A program made the position numbers and the translations under genes. DNA of 64,000 nt from Nitrospirales bacterium (GTDB lineage Bacteria; Nitrospirota; Nitrospiria; Nitrospirales; UBA8639): NCBI GenBank assembly GCA_021604105.1, contig BQIW01000001.1, forward strand, positions 1-64,000. The letters are read 5' to 3'. Numbering within the stretch: the first letter of the stretch is position 1; every line of letters begins with the position of its first letter. The notes below the pieces were generated by a model. That model saw only the letters and a list, made by a program, of their open reading frames with translations. It was not told where the DNA came from and did not search any database. Shown piece by piece: positions 8,347 through 17,213 of this stretch.

Positions 8347-9318
8347 TTATTGCTTCAGGGAAATTGGCGAAATCGTGACGCGGGAAAAGGTCTCGTCCGT
8401 ATGCTTATGAAATTGCGCAAACTCCACACCATTTCGCCCGCTATTTTTGACTAAATAGAGGACACCGTCAGCCGATTGTATCAATTGTTCAATGGGAATT
8501 GGACAGGGATCGGTCCACGTCGTGACCCCCTGACTGACCGTGACCGTTAAATCAGCATTGTGAACGCGAAAGGGTTTCTGGGAAACCGCCACTCGAATGC
8601 GTTCAGCGAGCCGCACGGCCTGGGCTGCATCACTATTGGGCAATACCATGAGAAACTCCTCTCCGCCATATCGGCCAATAGCATCATATGAACGCAGGCA
8701 AAAACGCATCCGTCTAGCGACCTCGACCAGCACCTGATCGCCTGAAACATGCCCATAGGAATCATTCACATTCTTAAATCCATCCAAATCCGCCAGGATG
8801 AGACTCAGAGGTTGCTGTTCCCGATGAGCCCGATCAATTTCCCGTAGCAACGTATCCACAATAGCGCCGTGATTCAGGATTTGCGTCAGGGGATCTTGCA
8901 TCGCCTGAATCCGAAGTGTTTCTCGAGTCGAAATCAGTTCATTTTGCAAATCCACAATGCGTTTCCCTGCTCGTAGACGTGCATCCAATTCCCCTAAATG
9001 GAACGGCTTTGTGAGATAATCATCTGCTCCCGCGTCTAATCCGGCAATAAGATCCTCAGGATTATTCCGCCCCGTCAACATGACGATATACACATAGGGA
9101 CAATCGGTTCTCCCGCGGATCTTTTGACACAGTTCAGGGCCGTTTATCCCCGGCATGATCCAATCCACAATAGCCACATTCGGCACGGATCCTCGTTCTA
9201 ACACCTTCCAGGCAGCATCCCCATCAGTACAGGAAATAACATCATGTCCCCACTGACGCAATCGATATACCACCATATGCAATGTAAGAGGATCATCATC
9301 AACAACAAGAATTCGCAT
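8347..9318 (-). CDS. Response regulator diguanylate cyclase (REC-GGDEF)
   Basis: A 323-residue protein from the ATG giving MRILVVDDDP; an in-frame TTG 21 bp upstream is less likely. The receiver has Asp52 in IVDWIMPG and the KPF lysine. The GGDEF domain has an intact active site RYGGEEFLMVLP. An RxxD inhibitory site (RSYD) is placed five residues before GGEEF, so the enzyme should make cyclic di-GMP with product inhibition. It neighbours the hybrid kinase, which may phosphorylate it. Cyclic di-GMP commonly controls the motile to sessile switch, fitting its position between flgL and fliW. Confidence 0.93.
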   Translation of the reverse strand: MRILVVDDDPLTLHMVVYRLRQWGHDVISCTDGDAAWKVLERGSVPNVAIVDWIMPGINGPELCQKIRGRTDCPYVYIVMLTGRNNPEDLIAGLDAGADDYLTKPFHLGELDARLRAGKRIVDLQNELISTRETLRIQAMQDPLTQILNHGAIVDTLLREIDRAHREQQPLSLILADLDGFKNVNDSYGHVSGDQVLVEVARRMRFCLRSYDAIGRYGGEEFLMVLPNSDAAQAVRLAERIRVAVSQKPFRVHNADLTVTVSQGVTTWTDPCPIPIEQLIQSADGVLYLVKNSGRNGVEFAQFHKHTDETFSRVTISPISLKQ

Positions 9319-9386
9319 AGAAATTTTGTACCTATCCAATCAGGGAGCTACACGATTCAGGCCAATAAAAAAGAGGCATTCACTGG

Positions 9387-10538
9387 CTACTTGATAAAAT
9401 CTAATAAATTCGTCTGAAATTGACGCGCCAGTGTGCTCATCGACGCTTCAAGGGTATTTTGTAGTGTAGCCAACTCAGAAGCCACCTGGGCGATATCGGC
9501 ATCCTCAAAATTGGATCGAAGAGTTTGCGTATTCACACTCAACAGATCCAAACCATCTTTGATGGTATCCAGTTGATTGACCCTGGCACCGATCGTAGCC
9601 CTGGCATCGTTTACCTGGGAGAGAGCCGGATCAAACTGACCAATGGCCGCTTGAATACCCGCCACATCATTCGTCACCAAGGCCTGATGAAAATCCTGAA
9701 GATTTTGAAATAGATCCACCGTCGGACCCGAAAAGATTTGATCTCCAGGGACATTACTTTCGACGGTCCGACCATCACCAACTTCGACTTCCACCAGCTC
9801 ACCATCGCCTTGATAGGTATAGCCGACTCGTACAAAAAATTGGTCGCCAGTGGCAGGGGGCCCTCCACCATCCGAAATGGTGACATCCAAACCATCAAAC
9901 GAGATGGTCCCTCCGGATGCATACGTATTGCCGGAGGACACGGTCTGATTCGTTGTCAGATTCAGCACATCAAATTGTGTCGAAGAGGTAAATTGGATTT
10001 GATATGCATCCGGTTGTAAGGCCGGCGCGGACGCCACAGATACGCCAATGTTGGCACCTCCACCGTTGGCGGTACCGGCGGATCCCGTGGCCGAACCCGG
10101 GACAAACGGTTCGGTGTTCGTTTGACTGCCGGCAAACACAAATCGTCCATTAAGGTGAGTATTGGCAATGCCGGCCAAACCTAAGATTAATTGCTGGACT
10201 TCCTGAGCCGCATTCCGTCGCTCCACGGACGTATTCGTGTCGCTCGCCATATTCAACGCCAGTTCTTTCGCCCGCTGGATGGTATTCCCAGCCTGCTCCA
10301 GGACGCTATCGGATAAATTGAGCCGGCCCATTCCTTCATTGACAGTGTTCAACCGATGTTCAGTGGTCCGTAGAACATTTCGAAACTGATTAATCCGTTC
10401 GGATGCCGCAGGATCATCAGATGGTCGATTCACCCGCTTTCCCGAAGAAATTTGTTCCTGGCGATCCCCGATATTTCGCTGCATATCTTGAATCGCCCTT
10501 AGCAGCGCATCAACCTGTTGACGATCAGTCACACGCAT
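9387..10538 (-). CDS. flgL: Flagellar hook-filament junction protein FlgL (HAP3)
   Basis: A 383-residue flagellin-like protein. The N-terminal coiled region QDMQRNIGDRQEQISSGKRV with NRPSDDPAASERINQFRNVL is diagnostic, as is the C-terminal helix QVASELATLQNTLEASMSTL. The central part (about residues 165-250) contains a Gly-rich beta module including TISFDGLDVTISDGG that is also found in FlgK. FlgL caps the hook together with FlgK and is exported by the type III apparatus. It is the last gene of the flgM-N-K-L unit, 80 bp after flgK. Confidence 0.95.
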   Translation of the reverse strand: MRVTDRQQVDALLRAIQDMQRNIGDRQEQISSGKRVNRPSDDPAASERINQFRNVLRTTEHRLNTVNEGMGRLNLSDSVLEQAGNTIQRAKELALNMASDTNTSVERRNAAQEVQQLILGLAGIANTHLNGRFVFAGSQTNTEPFVPGSATGSAGTANGGGANIGVSVASAPALQPDAYQIQFTSSTQFDVLNLTTNQTVSSGNTYASGGTISFDGLDVTISDGGGPPATGDQFFVRVGYTYQGDGELVEVEVGDGRTVESNVPGDQIFSGPTVDLFQNLQDFHQALVTNDVAGIQAAIGQFDPALSQVNDARATIGARVNQLDTIKDGLDLLSVNTQTLRSNFEDADIAQVASELATLQNTLEASMSTLARQFQTNLLDFIK

Positions 10539-10617
10539 ACGATTGTTCGTCCTTATCCGACCGATTTCGACCGGTCATCAATAAGACTTATCTCAAGTGA
10601 ATGCCTCATTAAAAAGC

Positions 10618-12264
10618 TCAACGCCCCATGGCCAGCATCGTCTGCATCAATTCATCCGCTACCGTAATCATCCGGGCTGAAGCTTCGAAGGAGCGCTGGA
10701 AACTTAGGAGATTGGTCAATTCCTCATCCAAAGAAACCCCGGAGACACTTTCTCGCAAGGCCGTCAACTGATCAATTTCAAGCTGTTTACTATGTAGCGC
10801 CTGCGTCGATTGCTGGGTGGCGCTCCCGACATCTCCAATCGTGATCGTGTGGTAATCATTGAGTGTCACATTCCCAAGGTCCACGTGACGATTCGTATGA
10901 ATAGCCACCAGATTTAATGCATTGGTGTTATTTCCGGGAATTCCTGTCACCGTAGACGCAGCCGCGATCTTATCCGTATCCGAGAGGGCCACACCAAATT
11001 GCTGGGCCGCGCCTTTGTGAGCATTGACGTAAAACACATCCCCGGCAGCCGGCGTACCATTAATCACGACATCTAAGCCATCAAAACTCAGGGGCGATCC
11101 GGAGGTATACGCACCAGACGTCACGGTCGCACCGGTCGCCGTATTGACCACAGAATAGGCAGAGGCTCCAGAAAACTGCACCTCATACTCCTGAAAGGTC
11201 GCCAGAGTGGGATCTGCAATCGTGACCGAAACGCCGGAGGCACTTCCCGTATTCCGGTCATGGGCCAGAGGAGCTTGAGGATTTAAGGCGGAGAAGAAAT
11301 TATTATTCGTGGTGCCATCCAGGCCATACCCGGCCTGATGCTGTTGATTGAATTCATTAACTAAAACGGCGGCCAATCGATCTACTTGGTCTTGAAATTT
11401 CACCATATCCCCATCACGCTGGGCGAGTAATCCGCCGATTTTTCCTCCATGAATATTGTGAGAGATTGACAACTCACTCCCATCACTGCGCACAAATGTC
11501 ACATCATGCATTGGAGGATTGTCCGGGTCGGCTTCGGTCGACAACGCATTCGCATGATTCCCCGCTACCAAGAGTTGACCTCCAACATTAATGCCGATGC
11601 CATCGTTCAGGGGCACCTGCTCAATATTGACCAAACCCGCCAAATCATTAATGAGGACCCTTCGTTGATCTAGTAAATCCAGGGCATCACGTCCACTGGA
11701 TTCCGTCTTAAAAATGACATCATTCAGAGAGGCAATCTTTGTTGCCAATCCATTAATGGTATCGACATGCCTGGCAATCTCCCCATCGGCATCCATGCGA
11801 ATTTGATTCAGACTTTGAGCCACCGTCCCAAATTGGTCCGTGAGGGATTGCCCCTTGGCCAACATGACCGTCCGCTGAATGGTACTTTCTGGATTTGTGG
11901 CCACATCTCGAATTGCATTAAAAAACTGCGTCAAACTAAACGATAGTCCGGAATTATCCGTTTCGGTAAAAATCCCATCTGCTTGAACCAAGTATTGATT
12001 CCTGGCGGTTATAGATCCAAGATCCTCATTGACGGAGGTCAATTGGTTTTCCAAGAATTCATCGACAGTCTGACGAATAGCGCCAATCCGGACTCCGCTC
12101 CCAATCGTCCCTTCAGCCGGCCTCGCAGTCTCAAGAACGACTTCCTGACGGGAATAGCCTTTGGTATTAATATTGGCGATATTATGGGACGTGGTTGCGA
12201 GCCCTTGTTGGTTGGCACGAATGCCGGAACGCGCGATATTAAAGATATCACTGATTCCCGCCAT
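10618..12264 (-). CDS. flgK: Flagellar hook-associated protein FlgK (HAP1)
   Basis: A 548-residue protein. The N-terminus is typical (FNIARSGIRANQQGLATTSH, NIANINTKGYSRQEV). The C-terminus ends with LDEELTNLLSFQRSFEASAR and MITVADELMQTMLAMGR. A central insertion around residues 370-430 includes LSFDGLDVVINGTPAAGDVF and resembles the insertion in FlgL. FlgK forms the hook-proximal junction zone for the filament. The gene begins 7 bp after flgN. Confidence 0.96.
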   Translation of the reverse strand: MAGISDIFNIARSGIRANQQGLATTSHNIANINTKGYSRQEVVLETARPAEGTIGSGVRIGAIRQTVDEFLENQLTSVNEDLGSITARNQYLVQADGIFTETDNSGLSFSLTQFFNAIRDVATNPESTIQRTVMLAKGQSLTDQFGTVAQSLNQIRMDADGEIARHVDTINGLATKIASLNDVIFKTESSGRDALDLLDQRRVLINDLAGLVNIEQVPLNDGIGINVGGQLLVAGNHANALSTEADPDNPPMHDVTFVRSDGSELSISHNIHGGKIGGLLAQRDGDMVKFQDQVDRLAAVLVNEFNQQHQAGYGLDGTTNNNFFSALNPQAPLAHDRNTGSASGVSVTIADPTLATFQEYEVQFSGASAYSVVNTATGATVTSGAYTSGSPLSFDGLDVVINGTPAAGDVFYVNAHKGAAQQFGVALSDTDKIAAASTVTGIPGNNTNALNLVAIHTNRHVDLGNVTLNDYHTITIGDVGSATQQSTQALHSKQLEIDQLTALRESVSGVSLDEELTNLLSFQRSFEASARMITVADELMQTMLAMGR

Positions 12265-12271
12265 ACTATCC

Positions 12272-12769
12272 CTATCCCTGGAGATGGACCGAGCTTGGAA
12301 CCGATGGAAAATGTAATGTTCCAGTTCCCTGATACATGGGACCGGTACCTAACCCTGTATACATTACCTGAATGGCCTCACGGACCCTATGATAGATTGG
12401 GAAAATCAGGGCTTCATTCTTTTTGCCTTGTTCCTGAATCAGACGCGCCAGTCGAAGAAGGTCCGTCAACATCCTTTGGGCCAATTGTGCCCGTGGATCC
12501 GGAACGGCTTTCAACCAATTCCAAATTGATTCTTGAGCAGGGGACCCTGCCAACCGGTAAAGCTCACCCTCCACCTGCTGCTCCAGCTGACACATCCTCT
12601 CCAACGCTTGTTCCTTTTGACTGCTTACCTCGACCAACTTAGGCCGATCCATAATCCGAAGACTGTGGGCTTCTTGAAATAACAACACACCATACCGCTG
12701 AAACACCGATTGAGCCTCAGCCAACATTTCCAGCAATCGCTCCCACGTTGCCGATTGGGGATGAATCAT
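12272..12769 (-). CDS. flgN: Flagellar export chaperone FlgN
   Basis: A 165-residue, largely helical protein lying between flgM and flgK, the usual position for the FlgK/FlgL chaperone. Segments such as RPKLVEVSSQKEQALERMCQ match the FlgN pattern of a Leu/Glu-rich coiled coil with a conserved K-x-x-LL/L-E core. FlgN binds the C-termini of FlgK and FlgL and delivers them to the export gate. Sequence similarity in this family is low, so the call depends partly on context. Confidence 0.85.
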   Translation of the reverse strand: MIHPQSATWERLLEMLAEAQSVFQRYGVLLFQEAHSLRIMDRPKLVEVSSQKEQALERMCQLEQQVEGELYRLAGSPAQESIWNWLKAVPDPRAQLAQRMLTDLLRLARLIQEQGKKNEALIFPIYHRVREAIQVMYTGLGTGPMYQGTGTLHFPSVPSSVHLQG

Positions 12770-12802
12770 CAGTCAGCCGTTCCCTTCATGACCATCTGGT
12801 GA

Positions 12803-13123
12803 TTATTTCGAGCCCAGTTCGTTAAGAATCGTCTCTCGGGTCAAGGCATCAGCCACCTGACTTGAGGTCGCGAATGCTTCGCCCGCCTCCCATACCTGCT
12901 GAATCCGCCTGATTTTGTCTTCTCTTAGCTCAGGAACCTGCGCCACTCGAGTGGTATAGTCGCGTATTTCCTGTGCTAAGACCGAAAGATCAACAGGATC
13001 GGCAGAAGAAGAATGCTGGGCGGCCCTTGGTGGTCCGCTCTCCTGCGCCTGAAGGTTTTTAGCTTGGACGTGAAAAAATAGTTTGCTCAGCTCTCCACTG
13101 GGATCAAGGCCCCGTATGGTCAT
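12803..13123 (-). CDS. flgM: Anti-sigma-28 factor FlgM
   Basis: A 106-residue protein. The C-terminal half (EDKIRRIQQVWEAGEAFATS, QVADALTRETILNEL) matches the FlgM sigma-28-binding domain, and DPVDLSVLAQEI is the linker. The N-terminal half is low-complexity and likely disordered, as expected for an exported anti-sigma factor. FlgM holds FliA inactive until the hook is complete and FlgM is secreted. A sigma-28 type promoter lies about 25-50 bp upstream, so FlgM is under its own target's control. Confidence 0.93.
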   Translation of the reverse strand: MTIRGLDPSGELSKLFFHVQAKNLQAQESGPPRAAQHSSSADPVDLSVLAQEIRDYTTRVAQVPELREDKIRRIQQVWEAGEAFATSSQVADALTRETILNELGSK

Positions 13124-13147
13124 GGCATCTTGCCTCCTTCTCTCTAT

Positions 13148-13175
13148 GTATCGGAAGCAACACCGTTAAACTTTA
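13148..13175 (-). promoter_or_regulatory. Sigma-28 (FliA) type promoter of flgM
   Basis: On the minus strand the -35 element TAAAGTTT (plus-strand 13168-13175) is followed after 12 bp by TCCGATAC (13148-13155). The enterobacterial consensus is TAAAGTTT-N11-GCCGATAA, so this differs by one base of spacing and the outer bases of the -10. It lies 24 bp before the flgM ATG. The same element with the same spacing occurs upstream of the HTH gene at 29423-29450, which supports it as the local form of the motif. Confidence 0.8.
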
Positions 13176-13184
13176 CAGAACCTC

Positions 13185-13577
13185 TCAAGATTTCAAAAAA
13201 GGGGGAGCCCCTGCGGGAGTTGGTGTGAGGTCTTCATTCCTGGCTACCGCGTCCAACACATATGCAGAAAGGCCAATCCCTCCCGCCTGAGCGGCACGTT
13301 TGCCAATTTCTTCGTCATAAAAGGAATAATACATGTCCCCCATGGGGTTGGCTGATAACTCGCCTTTAGGGACCGTCTCTCTCATCACCTTCATCAAATA
13401 GGACAAAAAATAGGACTCGAATTCCTGACTCGCACGCAGTAATTCTCCTCGACGAGCGGAATCTTCCACACGATCGATCCTCCCGGTGGTTACGGAGTGC
13501 GACAGACCTGTCATATCCATAGGGAACACGCCAGCACTCATTAACGACATCCTTTCCATTAAATGCTCGTACACCAC
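13185..13577 (-). CDS. flgJ: Flagellar rod-binding protein FlgJ (N-terminal domain only)
   Basis: A 130-residue protein matching the rod-capping domain of FlgJ. It contains SQEFESYFLSYLMKVMRETV, then NPMGDMYYSFYDEEIGKRAA and GGIGLSAYVLDAV. The muramidase domain found in gammaproteobacterial FlgJ is absent, so a separate enzyme must open the peptidoglycan. It lies 21 bp after flgI and before flgM, in the standard order. Confidence 0.93.
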   Translation of the reverse strand: MVYEHLMERMSLMSAGVFPMDMTGLSHSVTTGRIDRVEDSARRGELLRASQEFESYFLSYLMKVMRETVPKGELSANPMGDMYYSFYDEEIGKRAAQAGGIGLSAYVLDAVARNEDLTPTPAGAPPFLKS

Positions 13578-13598
13578 ATGCCGAACTCAGACCCCGAC

Positions 13599-14816
13599 CT
13601 AGATCAATTCCAAGTCAGCCTGAAGAGCGCCTGCTGCTTTAGCCGCCGTTAGTACGGCCACCAAATCAAGGGGAGTGACACCCAATGAATTCAAAGCCTT
13701 TACCAAATCCCCAAGCGTTACGGAACTGTCTACTTGAATCACTCGACCATCCTCTTCTTGCACATCGGTTTGCACATCCGGAGTCACTACCGTTCTACCG
13801 GCACCCTGTCCTCCTCTCCCGATAAAGGCGGTCTCAGGTTGAGAGACATTAAACTGCGTCCCCACCTTGATTGTTAGATCGCCATGGGATATGGCCATCC
13901 TTGCCAAACGAACATGTTCCCCCATGACAATCGTTCCTGTGCGTTCGTTCACCACAACCTTGGCCAGGACATCGACATTCACATCCAGACCTTCAACTGC
14001 AGCAATCATTTGGACAATCTTGCCCTGAAACCGTTCAGGAACTCCCACGTGAATCTGTCCCGAGCTGACAGCTGAAGCCACACCATCCCCAAGATGAGCA
14101 TTAATGGCTTCAGACACCCGTAATGCCGTGATAAAATCAGCCTGATGCATGGTCAAAGAAAACTTGTCCCACGTTTGCATGTCCACATCCACTGCTCGTT
14201 CAACAATCGCTCCACCAGGAATAATCCCCCCGGATTGCTGATTTTTCTTCACTGTGGTCCCTCCAGCACCAGCTTCGAATCCAGATGTGGAGAGTGGCCC
14301 TTGAGCGACGGCATACACCTGTTGATTGGCTGCTTTCAGCGGGGTCAACAATAACGTTCCTCCTCGCAAACTTTTGGCATTGGCCATGGAGGACACCTGT
14401 ACATCCAATTTCATGCCCGGTCTCGCGAACGGCGGCAATTTGGCCGTCACCATCACCGACGCGGTATTTTTCGTTAACAATTGAATGGGATCAATATTGA
14501 GTTTGAGGCCCATAGTATTCAACATAGAAATAATGGCTTGCGCGGTAAATTGACCACCGACCACGGAATCACCGGTCCTGTCCAGACCAACTATCAAGCC
14601 ATATCCCACTAACTGGTTTTCACGCACCCCTTCGATGGAGGCGATATCCTTGATGCGGGCCGCCTGCGTTTCTTCAGGCATGATTACACCCCCGGCACTA
14701 ACCATGAGCCATCCACCGATCAAAACCACGACTCCACCCCATTGAGGAAACCATGCTCGTCCGGACTTTCTTGACCTTTTTCTGCTGTTAAAAAAGGATA
14801 ATGGACGAATCACCAA
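13599..14816 (-). CDS. flgI: Flagellar P-ring protein FlgI
   Basis: A 405-residue periplasmic protein. The N-terminus has a basic stretch followed by a hydrophobic segment (GGVVVLIGGWLMVSAGGVIM), a Sec signal peptide. The mature start is near AARIKDIASIEGVRENQLVG. Other family segments are GYGLIVGLDRTGDS, LKLNIDPIQLLTKNTASVMV and the C-terminal LGDLVKALNSLGVTPLDLVA. FlgI forms the P-ring around the rod in peptidoglycan. The signal peptide is unusually long at about 50 residues, so the true start may be further in. Confidence 0.97.
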   Translation of the reverse strand: MVIRPLSFFNSRKRSRKSGRAWFPQWGGVVVLIGGWLMVSAGGVIMPEETQAARIKDIASIEGVRENQLVGYGLIVGLDRTGDSVVGGQFTAQAIISMLNTMGLKLNIDPIQLLTKNTASVMVTAKLPPFARPGMKLDVQVSSMANAKSLRGGTLLLTPLKAANQQVYAVAQGPLSTSGFEAGAGGTTVKKNQQSGGIIPGGAIVERAVDVDMQTWDKFSLTMHQADFITALRVSEAINAHLGDGVASAVSSGQIHVGVPERFQGKIVQMIAAVEGLDVNVDVLAKVVVNERTGTIVMGEHVRLARMAISHGDLTIKVGTQFNVSQPETAFIGRGGQGAGRTVVTPDVQTDVQEEDGRVIQVDSSVTLGDLVKALNSLGVTPLDLVAVLTAAKAAGALQADLELI

Positions 14817-14862
14817 ATTCTCCTATTAGATCATTGATAAAAATGAACTCATCCCAGAAATG

Positions 14863-15564
14863 TTAAAACGGCGTCAACCAGTCAAATATTCTGGTGGCCC
14901 ACCCCGGTCTCTGGACATCGTCCACCACCCCTAATCCGGTATAGGAAATTTCTGCATCGGCGACTTTGGATGACAAGACCATATTCTGGGTATCCAGATC
15001 GATCCGGCGGACAATGCCCTTAATTGTCATCGTTTGCTTTTCACTATTTACGGTGACCTCCCGCTTTCCCTGAATCCGGAGATCACCGTTGGGGAAGACT
15101 TCAATCACATTGGCGGCAATGGTGCCCGTCAAGGAATCTTCCCGACTCGTCGATCCGTCGCCTTCAAATTCATGGGAAGTCCCAGCATCGATATTAAAAT
15201 ACTCTGCAAACTTCTGGGTGAGAGTGTTAATCCCGAAGAGTCCCCCGCTTACTCCAGCTGATAGGCTTGAATCTCGATCTGCGGTCGTGTTGGCTTTTTT
15301 GGAACCCCTGTGTTGTTCAACGATTTGCACAACGACGATGTCCCCTATCCTACCGGCTCGCCTATCTTCAAACATATAAGCCCGTCCATTTCCTGGATCC
15401 CACAGGGACCCCAGTGAGGGTGGATGGCTCTTTTCAACAAGATTGGCCTCAGCTTCGACCTGCCTCATGGTCTTTTCCTGTGCACATCCCGACCAGCCAA
15501 CCAAGACCATCACCAGCAGCACTTTCCCCGCCCAAGAATTCGTCCTCAACGCGCCTTTGCTCAA
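14863..15564 (-). CDS. flgH: Flagellar L-ring lipoprotein FlgH
   Basis: A 233-residue outer-membrane lipoprotein with a signal peptide ending at Cys27 (LVGWSGC, a slightly unusual lipobox). SLWDPGNGRAYMFEDRRAGR, IGDIVVVQIVEQHRGSKKAN and VIEVFPNGDLRIQGKREVTV are family landmarks. It forms the L-ring bushing in the outer membrane, showing that the host is diderm. Its ATG overlaps the TGA of flgA (ATGA). Confidence 0.96.
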   Translation of the reverse strand: MSKGALRTNSWAGKVLLVMVLVGWSGCAQEKTMRQVEAEANLVEKSHPPSLGSLWDPGNGRAYMFEDRRAGRIGDIVVVQIVEQHRGSKKANTTADRDSSLSAGVSGGLFGINTLTQKFAEYFNIDAGTSHEFEGDGSTSREDSLTGTIAANVIEVFPNGDLRIQGKREVTVNSEKQTMTIKGIVRRIDLDTQNMVLSSKVADAEISYTGLGVVDDVQRPGWATRIFDWLTPF

Positions 15565-16316
15565 AATCCTACCTCCACCAGCCCCGATGCCATGACCGTA
15601 CCTAACACCTCCCGGCCAGATGTCTGATTTTTGACCGGAATTGTTTCTCCTCTTTTACCAGCCGCTTTGGCTATTCCCACGGTCTGAACCAGCAGACCTT
15701 CCCCCCTGACCTCAATCATCACCCGATCCCCCTTATGAATCATCGGCGGATAGTCCAACATAATTTTTCGAATCGGTTGCCTTGGAGGCAATGGACGTAA
15801 GACCTGTTTTCCGATGACTTCGTCAAGATCAAGAATAAAATCATGTGTCAGGGAAGGGGCATCGACCATCATCAGAGACAGGTCCTCACCAGTCACAACC
15901 TCTTTCGGCTTCAACCAGCGGGTTGGGGTTGCCACTTCGACTTGTGCCTTCACCTCCCCAACAACATTGACGGTTCGAAGAAATTGCTGATTAACAAAAA
16001 TGCCAACTCGAAAGGCACGTCGTCCGGTCCTCCCTCCCCCTGACCATTCTCCAATTTCAAGGTGGATTTTTCCTTTGGGAACCTCAACCAATCGCTTAGG
16101 GAACAACACTCGAAAAGACACCTGATGGTGGGAACGTCCATACCGGCGCGTCAGTTCGGCCAAGATCACCCGCTCGAAATCTCTTCCATCCAACGACTGA
16201 CCATCCAGATGGACAGATGTCGATGAGAAAGGCCCTTCCGCCTGGGCTACTCCATCAGATATCCCCCACCCATGCCCCCACAGAACCAATCCTAGAAAAA
16301 TTATAATGATCTTCAA
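15561..16316 (-). CDS. flgA: Flagellar P-ring assembly chaperone FlgA
   Basis: A 251-residue periplasmic protein with an N-terminal signal peptide (MKIIIIFLGLVLWGHGWGIS). The C-terminal SAF-type beta-clip region includes LKPKEVVTGEDLSLMMVD and RVMIEVRGEGLLVQTVGIAK, ending in GREVLGTVMASGLVEVGF. FlgA assists FlgI polymerisation. It sits 11 bp after flgG and overlaps flgH by 4 bp. Confidence 0.93.
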   Translation of the reverse strand: MKIIIIFLGLVLWGHGWGISDGVAQAEGPFSSTSVHLDGQSLDGRDFERVILAELTRRYGRSHHQVSFRVLFPKRLVEVPKGKIHLEIGEWSGGGRTGRRAFRVGIFVNQQFLRTVNVVGEVKAQVEVATPTRWLKPKEVVTGEDLSLMMVDAPSLTHDFILDLDEVIGKQVLRPLPPRQPIRKIMLDYPPMIHKGDRVMIEVRGEGLLVQTVGIAKAAGKRGETIPVKNQTSGREVLGTVMASGLVEVGF

Positions 16317-16327
16317 AACCTTATCCT

Positions 16328-17119
16328 CTAGCGTCTGAGCCCGTTAACGACCTGCATCATATCGTCCGATGCCTGAATGGCTTTCGCGTTCAGTTCATAG
16401 GCCCGTTGGGCGATGATCATATTGACCATTTCATCCGCAATATTCACATTGGATATCTCAAGAAATCCTTGCTGGATATTTCCAAATCCAGTAGAAAAGC
16501 CCGGCGTCCCCTGCTGAGCAGGACCTGAAGACGAACTTTCTGAAAATAAATTATTGCCTTGCGCAATCAGGCCGGACGGATTATCAAACCGGACCAATTG
16601 AATTTGCCCAACCTGGGTGGCTTGGGATACTCCGGGTAACAACACCGACACCGTTCCATCTTGTCCAATATCGACTTGGAGTGCCCCGGACGGAATGGTG
16701 ATGCTCGGGATGAGCTGATCCCCGTCTCCTGAAACCACATTGCCCGTACTGTCTTGTTTAAATGATCCAGCCCGCGTATACATCGTCGTCCCATCAGGAC
16801 GTGTGACCTGAAAAAATCCTACTCCTTCAATCGCCAAATCTAGCGGATTTGTGGTTTGCTTGAGGTTACCTTGAACGTATTCCTTCGCCACGGTGACCGG
16901 CCTCACACCTAACCCGACTTGCATCCCTACGGGAAAAACTCCAACATTCGAGGCACTGGCTCCAGGTAAACGAGAAATTTGATAAAGGAGATCTGCAAAT
17001 TCCGCTCGACTTCGTTTAAACCCTGTCGTATTGACGTTTGCGAGATTGTTCGCAATCGTGTCGATATTTAATTGTTGGGCAAACATGCCCGTTGAAGCGG
17101 TATGCATCGCTCGAATCAT
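16328..17119 (-). CDS. flgG: Flagellar distal rod protein FlgG
   Basis: A 263-residue protein from the ATG giving MIRAMHTASTGMFAQQLNID, preceded by GGGAGAG. The open frame extends to 17179 but those 20 residues are not family-like. Landmarks are NNLANVNTTGFKRSRAEFAD, the FlgG-specific LPGASASNVGVFPVGMQVGL and the C-terminal NVNIADEMVNMIIAQRAYEL with NAKAIQASDDMMQVVNGLRR. It builds the distal rod and is exported by the flagellar type III system. Confidence 0.97.
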   Translation of the reverse strand: MIRAMHTASTGMFAQQLNIDTIANNLANVNTTGFKRSRAEFADLLYQISRLPGASASNVGVFPVGMQVGLGVRPVTVAKEYVQGNLKQTTNPLDLAIEGVGFFQVTRPDGTTMYTRAGSFKQDSTGNVVSGDGDQLIPSITIPSGALQVDIGQDGTVSVLLPGVSQATQVGQIQLVRFDNPSGLIAQGNNLFSESSSSGPAQQGTPGFSTGFGNIQQGFLEISNVNIADEMVNMIIAQRAYELNAKAIQASDDMMQVVNGLRR

Positions 17120-17213
17120 TGTGATCGCTCTCCCTTTATATTTGTATTCCCATGTCCCGGGAACCAGATCAAACAGCAATAGAATCTAAGGGTATTCATC
17201 ATGCGTGATTGGA

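Noticed and set aside
11983-12642. Long plus-strand frame of 219 codons
   Set aside because: It is antisense to flgK and flgN, has no family resemblance and no ribosome binding site; the minus-strand genes are certain.
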